The position numbers and the translations under genes were made by a program. A stretch of DNA of 64,000 nucleotides, taken from assembly GCA_036873755.1 (NCBI GenBank), contig JAVTVY010018782.1, positions 1 through 64,000 on the forward strand, written 5' to 3'. Shown here piece after piece: positions 55,476 through 64,000 of this stretch. A model generated the notes under the pieces. It ran no database searches and had not been told where the DNA came from. It saw only the letters and a list, made by a program, of their open reading frames with translations. This DNA comes from Hanleya hanleyi (lineage: Eukaryota > Mollusca > Polyplacophora > Lepidopleurida > Hanleyidae). Within the stretch, counting starts at the first letter, position 1. Every line of letters begins with the position of its first letter.

Positions 55476-56400
55476 CTACGCTCGTATTTTGCTATTATCG
55501 TCACAGTTGAGAAACTTTGAGCGGAGGCGCTTGGTGGAATAGCCCTGTTTTATAAGTTTCTGAAACAATATTTTGTGACGTTGATTAAAATCGTCACATT
55601 TAACACAGGATCTAGCAAATGCTACTAGGCGAGATATGTATACGCCATATGCAGGTCCCACTGGAATATTACTGTCCAGAAAGGGATAGTTTACGATGTC
55701 GAAATTGTAATCATCTCTTTTATCATAAAGTCGACGAGAGAGAATGCCCGCTTTATTTTTATAGAGATATAGATCTAAATATGATGTGCTTGTAGGGCTA
55801 TCTGTAGTTTCCTTCAAATCCAGTGAAGGTGGATATATATCCTCCACTGCGTCATTTATATAGCGATTATCCAGAGCGAGAAGATCGTCTGTATAGCGTT
55901 TGGTGAATGAGAAGGAACGGGCTTTGAATGGATCGGTTTTTGAAAGCGCCTGCATATAGTCATATTCATAAGAGAACAGATACAGATCAGCCAACAGGGG
56001 TGCACAATTAGTACCCATTGGACTACCTGCTGATATATGCTGCTGATATATTGTGTTGCCAAATTTCACATAGATATTTTTAATGAGAAATTCAAGCAAA
56101 TTTATAAACAAAGAAACATCCCATGAATGATATATCTTGTATGTAGTAGAGCTAAAGAATGCTTTATGACTTCCGACATTAATATATCTACGATCAGTTT
56201 TCTTGAACACGGATACTATTAACGAACTTATGAGGGATTGTAGTATAGAGAGTCCGCTGGCATGTCTCCTCGCTGTGTGTCCGCTCGTTCAGACATCTGG
56301 TTTTGAGGCGTCTCTGTATTCTGGTTATACTTTCGACAATTCGCGCACTGTCTTTAGGTTGAACTTGTGTTGTTCATGTGATAGTTAAGTCATCCGAGTC
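55476..56400 (-). pseudogene. Penelope-like reverse transcriptase, best-preserved copy
   Basis: A 244-codon frame (56210 to 55476) covers the palm and thumb of a reverse transcriptase that copies element RNA into DNA. 'SAGSPMGTNCAPLLADLYLF' (about residues 60-79) is the primer/template loop. 'KRYTDDLLALDN' (about residues 103-114) holds the catalytic Y-T-D-D, and 'TSYLDLYLYKNKAG' (about 139-152) and 'RLYDKRDDYNF' follow. Upstream in another frame, 'LYTTIPHKF' (about 56250) is the first palm motif, so one frameshift near 56215 separates it. A still earlier stretch ('NLKTVRELSKV', about 56360) is interrupted by stops. The catalytic aspartates are intact but the protein is truncated at the N-terminus, and no endonuclease domain was seen. 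Confidence 0.87.
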
Positions 56401-56404
56401 CAAT

Positions 56405-57265
56405 AATTAGAGCGCTTTCACTGGAATTAGATCCATACTTGAATAAAAAGTTCACTGCATCTTCATGAATTCTGTGACATTTGGCCCATTCCCTGACTTC
56501 CTGTATTTGTCTCATGATCTAGCTCTTCCCTCATGTTTTTAATTTCACACAAAGCCATTGTAAACTTAAATACCCGCCTTAAGCAGCCGCTTATGATCCT
56601 AGCCACATCCTGATTTGGTATGTTGCTGGTCAGTCTAATCTCTTACTAGAACTCATTCTGGGCTTCATGGTCTAATATATACATATTTGTCTCGCATGTA
56701 TGTGATAACTGGAAATAAGATGCAAGTTTATGAATACATGATGCTTTACAGGTGTACCAAGGACAACTTTCAATCCAGGTCAACAGTGTAAGATAACGCT
56801 AAAAGTTTCAGGGTATACACTATGAAACAGATTCAAAAATCATTTTATTGGTTTAGCTGATATACGCAAATTTACAAGACATTCACAATTACACTTTACG
56901 CGATATTTACATACGGTCCGTTGCAGTTCACACAGTCTCCAGTTCATGAAACACCAGCAAGACATTCTGGCTGACCCTGTTGCGTACCATCATCGTTACG
57001 GGCCATCACGGCCACACCAGAGAACGCCATCTTCCCCATCTGAGTCTTTTCTATCATGTAGGGTTATCTTTACTGTCTGAGTCATTGCGATCATGTAGGG
57101 TTCTATCTTGACTGACTGGGAAACTATGTTCACTTGAAGAAGTAGAGTGTGGCGTACAGTTGTATGAATATACCTTCTCAGCAAGGGGCTCCTTCCCTTC
57201 GGATGTCAAGGTTCGCAGTCTCTCAAGGAGGGTTCGGCAGAGGGGTGGGGGATCTGGTTTAATTT
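56405..57265. other. No recognisable feature
   Basis: Chance frames only. 57040-57115 holds two imperfect 'atcatgtagggttatctttact' units about 40 bases apart. Confidence 0.4.
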
Positions 57266-57269
57266 GAGC

Positions 57270-57352
57270 GATATGCAAGAGGTGGGAAAAGTTGACGTCT
57301 GGTGACTAAACATCAACCATATGACTCTACAGGAAAGCTTCCCTAGGCACCT
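57270..57352 (+). repeat. Dispersed repeat R4, copy 1
   Basis: 'gatatgcaagaggtgggaaa', 'gttgacgtctggtga', 'accatatgactc' and 'cacctcaca' recur at 58658-58743, and the start recurs at the very end of the window (63972 on). It flanks the integrase remnant on both sides, so it could be a terminal or target-linked sequence. Confidence 0.7.
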
Positions 57353-57399
57353 CACATTCAGAGCCGAGAATACGGTGGATTCTCAGACGTAGCTTTAGT

Positions 57400-57540
57400 A
57401 TCTCAGCCGCGTGTTCATGTGGAGACCATGAAGTATCCACACGGCCCTTGGCACCGGCTTCAGCAGAATTAGGTACGCTAGCTCGGGAGCTGTGATACCA
57501 GATCAGCTCAAAGCAATAACTCATCTGATGTTAATGGATG
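57400..57540 (+). repeat. Dispersed repeat R1, copy 4
   Basis: 'tgttcatgtgga', 'cacacggcccttggcaccgg', 'cagaattaggtac' and 'catctgatg' match the 8740 copy in order. Confidence 0.65.
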
Positions 57541-57829
57541 AGCATCGAGGACGTCTGATGGAGTAAACGTCTCAACATAGGGTAAACCTGGTAAATGCAA
57601 GAATATCAAGAAAAATGTGTAATGCCCGACGTCGTAGGGCTTAAATTTCACACTCACGGCTATTTCACTCATATGGTGACAGCCAGTTTAAAAGGCGTAA
57701 GCCGGAGTATCCGGAGAGAACCGCAGCCCGTCGGCAAGTAACTGGCAAACTCACACGTGCACCAACGACGCTCGAAACCGTGTCGGTTTAGCGGCCTAAG
57801 GCGATCAACCGCGAATCTGACCATCTCAG

Positions 57830-58330
57830 TCACCATGGGCCCCTGGAAGGTTCAATTAAACATTTTCCTCTGCCCATTGCCGACAGGACGATAAAGTGTC
57901 GTGCGACTTCTCTTCTTCCCATACATGGTGCAATATTCCAGTATTATATCGAATCAAACTTGTGTCTTTTAAACGTAAGTAGGGCAGGCGCTTTGGGATA
58001 GCGAACAAACCACTCTCTGACATGTACCAGGGTAACCGTTGTTGAGAGCTGATTCCGAGGGTGGCACAGGTTGGGTCAATTTGTTACATACATCGGTCAT
58101 GATTAGCACGTTCTCTATCGTACCAGCTGGTTCCAGCTCCGAGAAATCTGCTGCAATTAATTCAAGAGGCCTAAAAGGCTTGTTGGCCTGCCTCACGGAA
58201 GTCTCAATCTGTCTAGCAGAGCAGGCTGATTTCAAGCAGACAAACTTACACAAAGCTGGTCTTCTTCACGGGAGTAACTTGCCGTTTCTGATACAATGCC
58301 ACCACCACTGCTTTTCACGGTTGGTTTAAC
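57830..58330 (-). pseudogene. Gypsy-type integrase core, first remnant
   Basis: The minus frame 58253-57969 gives 'RPLELIAADFSELEPAG' with the first catalytic Asp and 'ENVLIMTDVCNKLTQPVP'. These are the signature of the Ty3/Gypsy integrase core, which inserts element cDNA into host DNA. Further along, in two other frames, 'VREWFVRY'-like and 'RSRTTLYRPVGNGQ' segments (about 57880) correspond to the region around the third acidic residue, where the Glu position is damaged ('GNGQRKMFN'). At least two frameshifts separate the pieces. Upstream, 'KSACSARQ' may be the last part of the zinc-binding HHCC module. It is flanked by R4 repeats. Confidence 0.85.
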
Positions 58331-58334
58331 CAGC

Positions 58335-58655
58335 TATCAGCCCCGCGATCTACCATATTACTTGATGGAGGCTGGTGAATATTGCTCACGATGTATCTAC
58401 CAGTGACCCCATGCACTTCTAATTTCTTCTTTTCAAAGGGGGTATCTACGAGATCCTTCAAACAAAAAAACTAAATATGATAACTTACGGCCACTCAATT
58501 CCACCCTCACTTTTAAGTAACCCAAGAATAGAATATCTAAGCCATTTGCTGTAATTATACATAACATAGAGGACATATCTCGTAATTTCTCGTGTTGAGC
58601 AAAGTTACAACGATAACACGCCTCTGTCAGCGTAAATATCTGGGCTGTCCAAACT
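58335..58655. other. No recognised motif; probably retroelement sequence
   Basis: Lies between the integrase remnant and R4. The minus frame 58433-58717 (94 codons) has no recognised motif. Confidence 0.4.
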
Positions 58656-58657
58656 CG

Positions 58658-58743
58658 AAGAGATATGATGTAAGAAAAGTTGACGTCTGGCGAACAAACA
58701 GGAACCATATGACTCAACGGAAAACTTTCATGGTCACCTCACA
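58658..58743 (+). repeat. Dispersed repeat R4, copy 2
   Basis: Matches 57270-57352. The sequence 'cctcacattaaccctat' at its end suggests that the following element inserted at a TTAA inside this repeat: copy 1 reads 'cctcacattcagagcc' there. Confidence 0.72.
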
Positions 58744-60050
58744 TTAACCCTATCTGACCTGGGATTTTTGGGACCTGTCCAGGCATGGGGGCATGTCCGT
58801 TGATGTCCGTTCAAATTCTTCGTAAGCGATAACTTCCAAATGCTTTGTCGGATTTCTCCGAAATTTGGCATACGCATTCCTTGTGACAAGGCGTCGATTG
58901 ATATTACGTTTCAGCAAGATCTGCTTGAAGGTGCCGCCACTAGGATTTGTTCCATCCTCCTGGGGATATTCGTCTTAATTCTCTCAAGCAATAACTTTGA
59001 CGTTTTCCTCTGAAATTCGAAATTTGGCATAAGCATTTCTTGTGACAATACCTCGATTGGTATTGCGTTTCTGCAAGATCCGCTTGAAGGTGGCGCAACT
59101 GGATCTTGTTCCAATCTTCTGTGCATGTCCGTTTATGTCCGTACAAATTCTTCCTAAGCGATAACTTCAAAACACTGTATCGGATTCCTCCAAAGTTTGG
59201 CATAAGCAATCCTTGCAACCATACGTCGATTGATGTTTCCTTTCAGCAAGATCTGCCTGAAGGTGGCGCCACGAGGGTTCTGTGGATTTTCGTGCGAATT
59301 CTCGCTAGCAATAACATTGGAACACGTCGTCGGATTTCTCTAAAATTCGGCACACGCATTCCTTGCGACAAGATGTCGCTTGGTATTGCGTTTCAGCGAG
59401 ATCTACCTGTAGATGATGCCACTAGGCACTAGGTGCCTCCGAAATACCCTGCCTTTCAGGGTAATAAGTTGAGAAACGCTCATCGGATTCTTCCCAAATT
59501 TGGTATGCATGTACCATGCCAGGATATGTCGCTTGGGATTGCGTTTCGCTCACTTGTACCCACAGGCGATGACACCTAGTGGCAAAGTATAAATTGTTTC
59601 GGGGTGATAACTTGAGATCAGTTTCTTCTTAAATTTGGCATGCACGTACCATGCCAGGAGATGTCGTTTGAGATTGCGTTTTGTTCACTTGCGTCTACAG
59701 GCGGTGTCACCTGGTGTCAAAATCTAAATTTGTTTTCGGGGCAATAACTTGAGGACCCCTCTTTCTTCTCAAAGTTCGTAATTCGATACCATGCCATGAG
59801 ATGTCGATTGGGATTGCGATTCGCCCACTTGCATCTACAGGTAGTGACACCTGGTGGCAAAGTCTAAATTTGGTTTCCGGGCAATAGGCTGAGGACGCCT
59901 TAAGATTCTTGTCAAATTTCGTTTGCAGACAATATGCCATGAGTTGTCGCTTGGGGTTGCATCTCGCAAGGTGGCACCACCTGATGGCACAATCTAAATT
60001 GGTGACTACGGGGTTATCATTTAAACATGATTGCAAAAATATATAAAAAA
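58742..60050 (+). repeat. Tandem array of ~140-170-bp units joined to a family M terminus
   Basis: Starts TTAACCCTATCTGACCTGGG, nearly identical to the reverse complement of the 15.1-kb family M end. Then come about eight or nine diverged units built round 'gcgataactt', 'tcggatttctccgaaatttg', 'gcatacgcattccttg', 'cgattgatattgcg', 'gcaagatctgcttgaaggtg' and 'gccactagg'. Units begin near 58829, 58985, 59156, 59307, 59464, 59604, 59745 and 59884, with a partial unit near 60010. The first four look like two dimers, because 'atgtccgttyatgtccg' precedes units 1 and 3 only. Frames across it are artefacts. Confidence 0.88.
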
Positions 60051-60059
60051 TAATCCCCA

Positions 60060-61380
60060 CCACTCACATACCAGCTAATACATCATGAGTCAAAAGTAAC
60101 TCTCATTATGTATGACAAGAACAGTGGCGTGGGAAGATGATTTTACCTTGGACGGGGATGTCCCCCAAATACCATCATACGAATACGCTCCAAAGGCGCG
60201 TTCGTTCATGTACGTTTTTTGAATTCTAGAGTCCATTTGCAGTGATCTAGAGCATTTTCAGAGGTTTCTTTCAGATACTTATTGAACCACTTTTATATTT
60301 ATAAGCGCGTCTTGAGAGACACATTTGCTGACAGACAAATTATCGATGAATAAACAACATAAATATTGTAGCTGGATCTTGAAATAATGATGTACTAAAT
60401 AGTATTTACATAATTGCCGTGCTTCACTGTGTGGAAACTATATTACAGCAGTAATCAACATTCAGTCAGCAGTTCAGTCAATCTCAAAACCTGGAGAGGC
60501 AGAAAGACCATTCCGCTTCAAAGATCTATGAAGTAGCAGTTTTCTCCCTTACGTATATCCACGGAGACCAGCAATGCTCTCAAAAATATCGCTGCCATTT
60601 CGGCCATTTTCCTCTGGCTGTGTGTTCGACCAAGCGTCTCTCCATCAAGGGAATAACTATTTTAAAGGTGGGATTTTTGAGAAAACAAAGATGTAGATTT
60701 GGGAAGACAAACTGTAGGTACTGCCACATAAATCTGTTGTTCAATATCATGGTCTTGTTCAACTGCCAGAAGCATGACACTATATGAGTGCCTCGTATAG
60801 CTAGTAATGAGTGGTAGCTCCAAAGATGTCTTTAACAATACAGCCAAATATCTCAAGCTGCGTGAGTCGGCATATGAAACAGCCTCACTAAAACTTTAAC
60901 GAAGCAAATGCATTACCATGTTACTGATGCTTTTGGACTGAGATTACATTAGGTTCTTCCTGGGAAACATGCAGCTAACTAACATTGACCTGTTGCGGTA
61001 TAATAAAGATTATGCCCCTGCTGGTTTAAGTAAAAAAGGACAAATTAAGATGAAAGAATTTGTTCAATTTGCATGAAGTGTATCTTTTTCTTTTTAATAT
61101 CTCAGGTACTTTGTCGTAGGGGTTTTTAATAATCGTCCGTTTCAAGATTGGAAACATTAGATTTTTCTCTCATCCGTCCATCTACTGATCATCTCAGGGT
61201 CTGCTGGTTGGTATCAGCCAGTTTCACACAATATGTGAATAAACATGGATTGACCTAACAACAGTGAAAGTTATATCGCCACTACAACAACTTCATGGGC
61301 AACAAAGTTCTGAGAATACATCGCTTGTATAGTTCAAACCCTGATCACTATGCAAATCTAAAGGAGAGTAGTACTCACTA
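60060..61380. other. No recognised feature; probably retroelement flank
   Basis: Minus frames at 60580-60856 (64-66 codons) show no motif I know. It lies downstream of the Gypsy integrase on the minus strand, where the element's 3' end and terminal repeat would be expected, but none could be identified. Confidence 0.4.
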
Positions 61381-61385
61381 ATGAA

Positions 61386-61640
61386 TTATTTAAAGTACCC
61401 GAGCACATGTGACTGCTGCCTGCTCTGGTGTGGGGAAAATTTCACCCAATTTGTATAATGGTCTGCCACAATTATGATGTATTTATTCGCGCTCTCTCTG
61501 TCTCTGTTCCTGGAATAGGTCCAAAGATATCCGCCGATAGGCATTCCAAAGGGGCTCCCACTCTCACATCCAAGAAGAGATTCCACCAGTGCCACAACGA
61601 CGAACCCAAATTCTACGTTGTTTGCTCACGGATTTTCTCC
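61386..61640 (-). pseudogene. Gypsy-type integrase core, second remnant
   Basis: In one minus frame, 'GAPLECLSADIFGPIPGT' (about 61555-61500) carries the first catalytic Asp and the usual G-P-x-P. In the adjacent frame, 'KYIIIVADHYTNWVKF' (about 61485-61440) is the following strand. A frameshift lies between them near 61490. This matches the standard '...D.xGPLP...KYILVVxDYFTKW' of Ty3/Gypsy integrases. The rest of the core is missing or unreadable after 61386. Confidence 0.85.
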
Positions 61641-61789
61641 CGCCTCAGGTGTCATGCAAGGATAGAATCATGCTTCTGGTTCAATACGTGATCCCTTTTT
61701 CTTCTAGGTACAAGGACCGGCCAGTGCCTGTCAGACGCAGTATTGCGTACATATCTTCAGAATAATACCCCATCCCTTTCCGCGGGAAT

Positions 61790-62080
61790 GTCCAATGAAT
61801 TACAGTAGTCCAGGGCTTCGTCGACCTTCGTCATACCATCTTAGAACAGGTCCTATGTCAGGGTCCTCCAATTGCTTCTTCGTAAGGCTTGACATAGCGT
61901 AGCCCTGCATGCATGGTGCCTCAGACGCTTTGTGTGTCGTCAGGTCAGTCTCGCTGAAAATTCCTGTCTCAGGATGACCATCATCCCTAAACCTGTTTAA
62001 CATGACGGCATACTGCGTTATTCCCGTCAGAAACCATAATATGATATGGTACACAACAACAGCAGCACTAACTTCCAAAC
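61790..62080 (-). pseudogene. Gypsy-type pol linker between RNase H and integrase
   Basis: The minus frame 62078-61800 contains 'LTKKQLEDPDIGPVLRWYDE', the conserved stretch that precedes the integrase zinc module in Ty3/Gypsy polyproteins ('...DPDIGPILxWxEEG'). Between 61790 and 61640 the zinc module should follow; only scattered residues are readable. Order and spacing agree with the integrase remnant downstream and the RNase H remnant upstream. Confidence 0.8.
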
Positions 62081-62164
62081 ATACAGGAATACATTACTCG
62101 CTAACTCCTGGAAGAAAACAACCTTCACCCACAAATGCACTCTGTGCATCAGTGATCATCCTCC

Positions 62165-62585
62165 ATAATGCAGGTAAGTACCAGACCCTGCAAGCAGATT
62201 AGGGCTGTACAGTTATTACTGGAACTGTCAGTTTAAAATAACAGTCACTAAAAGGACGGCACTTTGTGACGATGCGCAACTTTAGTGGGATCTCGGTATA
62301 TTTCGACGAAGGCCGAATTCGTACGGAGAAAGGCTGGAGAAAAAACTCTTTGGAGTTCCACAGAGAAACCACTTGGGGGCGCCCCTCCAATCAAAACAAC
62401 GACAGATACGAAACTTGTAAATTCAAAACAAGCAGAAGAAATGAAATATACAACACATTACCCGTTACCTAATCCGCTCAAATATGGGCATATTCGGAGA
62501 GGTCATAAGGTCCCGAATGCGCTCCGCAATCTTTCCGATCAACGGTTCTTAATCGCTATGGCTGATAAGATATCATGGCACGAAT
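62165..62585 (-). repeat. Dispersed repeat R2, minus copy (insert in Gypsy remnant)
   Basis: The reverse complement of about 62165-62330 aligns with 23440-23620: 'tataccga.atccc', 'cttattttaaac', 'gtaataactgtac', 'atctgcttgcaggg' and 'acctgcattatggagg'. It separates the RNase H and linker pieces of the Gypsy element, so it, with the neighbouring R3, entered later. Overlapping frames (62266-62617) are repeat-derived. Confidence 0.7.
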
Positions 62586-62735
62586 TTGATTACAAGCGTC
62601 TGGTCCGTCATTCATAATTCAGCCGTCGTACATTAAAAAATATCCGCGTCCATAACACAAATACCTATTCCATATAACAGCATTAGCACTAAATTCAAAA
62701 AGACAAGCATAGTATATATATACATAGGCTAGATT
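62586..62735 (-). repeat. Repeat R3 (Penelope-like tail), minus copy
   Basis: 'gattacaagcgtctggtccg', 'tcattcataattcagccgtc', 'atatccgcgtccata' and 'aaaaagacaagcatagtata' match 55058-55200 closely. Confidence 0.88.
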
Positions 62736-62849
62736 CCTGCAAGAGATAGACGAGCCATAACTAATAATGATTAGTGATCAGTTAAGGGCACTTCACACAC
62801 TGTCCGCATCTCAAAAGTTTATCTTCTGTGCATTTAAAGAGTCTTGGAT

Positions 62850-63060
62850 TTAGACATCAAGACAAGTCATCAGCGGTTTGGTGGCGCTTCCCGGTTTGTA
62901 CCCAATCTTTAAACCGCTGATAGTACTTCTATCTATCTCGCAATCCTTCAAACCGAGCACCCAGTTCAGTGTCTGGTAGTCTGTTCGAACCAAGAACTTC
63001 CTTCCCAGAAAATACACGCGACAGTAATGTGTGAAATATCTCACGCCAGTTATTCAGTGT
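62850..63060 (-). pseudogene. Gypsy-type RNase H C-terminal fragment
   Basis: The minus frame 63044-62850 gives 'VYFLGRKFLVRTDYQTLNWV', the end of the RNase H domain of Ty3/Gypsy polyproteins (YL.GR.F.V.TDH.sL.W), including its conserved T-D pair. It is followed by 'IGYKPGSATKPLMT', matching the 'I.Y.PG..h..AD.LSR' tether after RNase H, with the AD-LSR part lost. RNase H normally degrades the RNA strand of the cDNA hybrid. Together with 61.4-62.1 kb this traces one minus-oriented Gypsy-like element split by R2/R3 insertions. Confidence 0.85.
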
Positions 63061-63064
63061 CTCC

Positions 63065-63570
63065 CCAATGTCAAATCCGACATTCAATGTTCAGCCGTCG
63101 TCAATGAAAGAATTTCCGCTTCAATAATCGAAAGAACAATTTCGCCTGACAGTTAGCATCAATTCCAGACTTGTATGTAATAAAAATAATAAAAACACAA
63201 AGTGGTTTCCTAGCGGTCATCAACTTGCAAATTGATGTCAGCAAGACAACATGATGTTCTTCACATAAATCCCTAATCACCGACAATTATTCTTTATCCA
63301 AACAAATTTCAAAATCGGCACGCTTGATTGTGGATGTACATTTGAACACCATTGAGATGTAAAACACATCATATTCAAACGGCCCTTAACCCAGGTCAAG
63401 CGGAATTAGACAAAAGTTACGAAACGTAGCGCCAGAGATCTTGCACGCCACGATCGTATCTTGCCGTCGGTGTACGATGCTTATCACAGCATTTGAGAAA
63501 CTTGCAGACGTTTGGTGATTGAAGTCTTCACATGATCCAGCAACTGCTACCAGGCGTCATATGTATACGC
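63065..63570 (-). pseudogene. Penelope-like 3' fragment (reverse transcriptase tail, R1, R3 part)
   Basis: On the minus strand: about 63565-63430 matches the end of the 55.5-kb reverse transcriptase and its tail ('AYGVYI', 'RLVAVA', 'tcttgcacgccacgatcgtat'). Then comes R1 (63420-63320, 'cccaggtcaagcggaattag'), then a partial R3 (63140-63065, 'ttcagccgtcgtcaatgaaa'). It is a third instance of the same order, heavily diverged. Confidence 0.68.
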
Positions 63571-63571
63571 C

Positions 63572-64000
63572 GTATAGTGCATGGCCATGTGTCTGTATTT
63601 TTTATCTGTGAATTATTGGCAACATGCATTTTCTTTTAGATTGGACCTTCTCGACCAAGAAATTTGTTGAACCCAAGTTTTCTTTCCTGCGTTTGAAGTA
63701 GTCTGCCTTAACCCAGTCTGGCATTGGTGATAGAGGATTCGGAAATTTAGCGCCCTTTTGAACTTTTGACGGTATCACCGGAATGAATGAAAAGCGAGAG
63801 TCTGTACTTTTGAAGGTTTTGGGATATTATATTGTGCTAATTTAGTGATTAACCATCATGTGTTAATTTAAAATGGCGCTCGAGTGGGGTCATCTATAAA
63901 TTGTGCTTTCTCGGGTTGTTCATATTATAGGCATTATTTTTAGCTCAATATGTAAATGTCTTAAATTGGATCGATATGCAAGAGGTTGGAAATATTGACG
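63572..64000. other. Possible diverged family M copy, then start of R4
   Basis: 63790-63920 ('ttaatttaaaatggcgctcg', 'gtggggtcat') resembles the 'gtaaattcaaaatggcggcc...tgtggggta' part of the 5.8-kb family M element, weakly. 63972-64000 ('cgatatgcaagaggttgga') is the beginning of another R4 copy cut by the window end. Confidence 0.4.

Noticed and set aside
59106..59432. 108-codon frame in the tandem array
   Set aside because: It runs across non-coding tandem units. Neighbouring units have shifted or broken frames.

Overview
The window reads as a repeat-rich, AT-rich intergenic stretch of an invertebrate animal genome. No bacterial gene order, operons or ribosome-binding sites are visible. 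Almost every recognisable coding trace belongs to a eukaryotic mobile element: Penelope-type reverse transcriptase, Gypsy-type RNase H and integrase, another retroelement reverse transcriptase, and a THAP domain inside a terminal-inverted-repeat element. The mix of Penelope-like elements, miniature inverted-repeat elements and dense minisatellites would suit a marine lophotrochozoan, perhaps a mollusc. That is an inference from general knowledge and is not proven here.

Layout. 0-16.6 kb: a miniature element family (called M here), several decayed Penelope-like reverse transcriptase copies on the + strand (3.6-6.6 kb), a poly(A)-tailed GC-rich insert, and two inverted-repeat elements with 8-bp target duplications (10.95-11.34 kb and 16.23-16.61 kb). 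18-24 kb: a dispersed repeat family and a P-element-like unit carrying the first half of a THAP domain. 25-31 kb: minisatellites and a stem-loop with hammerhead-ribozyme-like core motifs. 31-33 kb: a roughly 0.7-kb direct duplication. 34.8-38.8 kb: the most striking structure, an almost 4-kb inverted repeat whose arms end in further 150-bp palindromes and whose short single-copy loop encodes a C2H2 zinc finger. 39.9-42.2 kb: a 24-bp satellite kept in multiples of three, so it gives long artefactual reading frames. 43-46.1 and 51-54.1 kb: two copies of one retroelement family. One copy retains reverse transcriptase; the other has been invaded by a smaller element and by a 48-bp satellite that grew out of the element's own sequence. 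54.6-64 kb: a better-preserved Penelope-like reverse transcriptase and two broken Gypsy-type elements, all on the minus strand, plus a 1.3-kb tandem array attached to a family M terminus.

No intact host gene can be shown. The best host-like candidate is a short ATG exon followed by a good splice donor at 46.66 kb, with a frame-compatible acceptor at 46.95 kb. Most elements are broken by stops and frameshifts, so the window mainly records successive mobile-element insertion, tandem expansion and inverted duplication. Repeat boundaries were placed by eye and are approximate to about 10-50 bases unless exact junctions are given.
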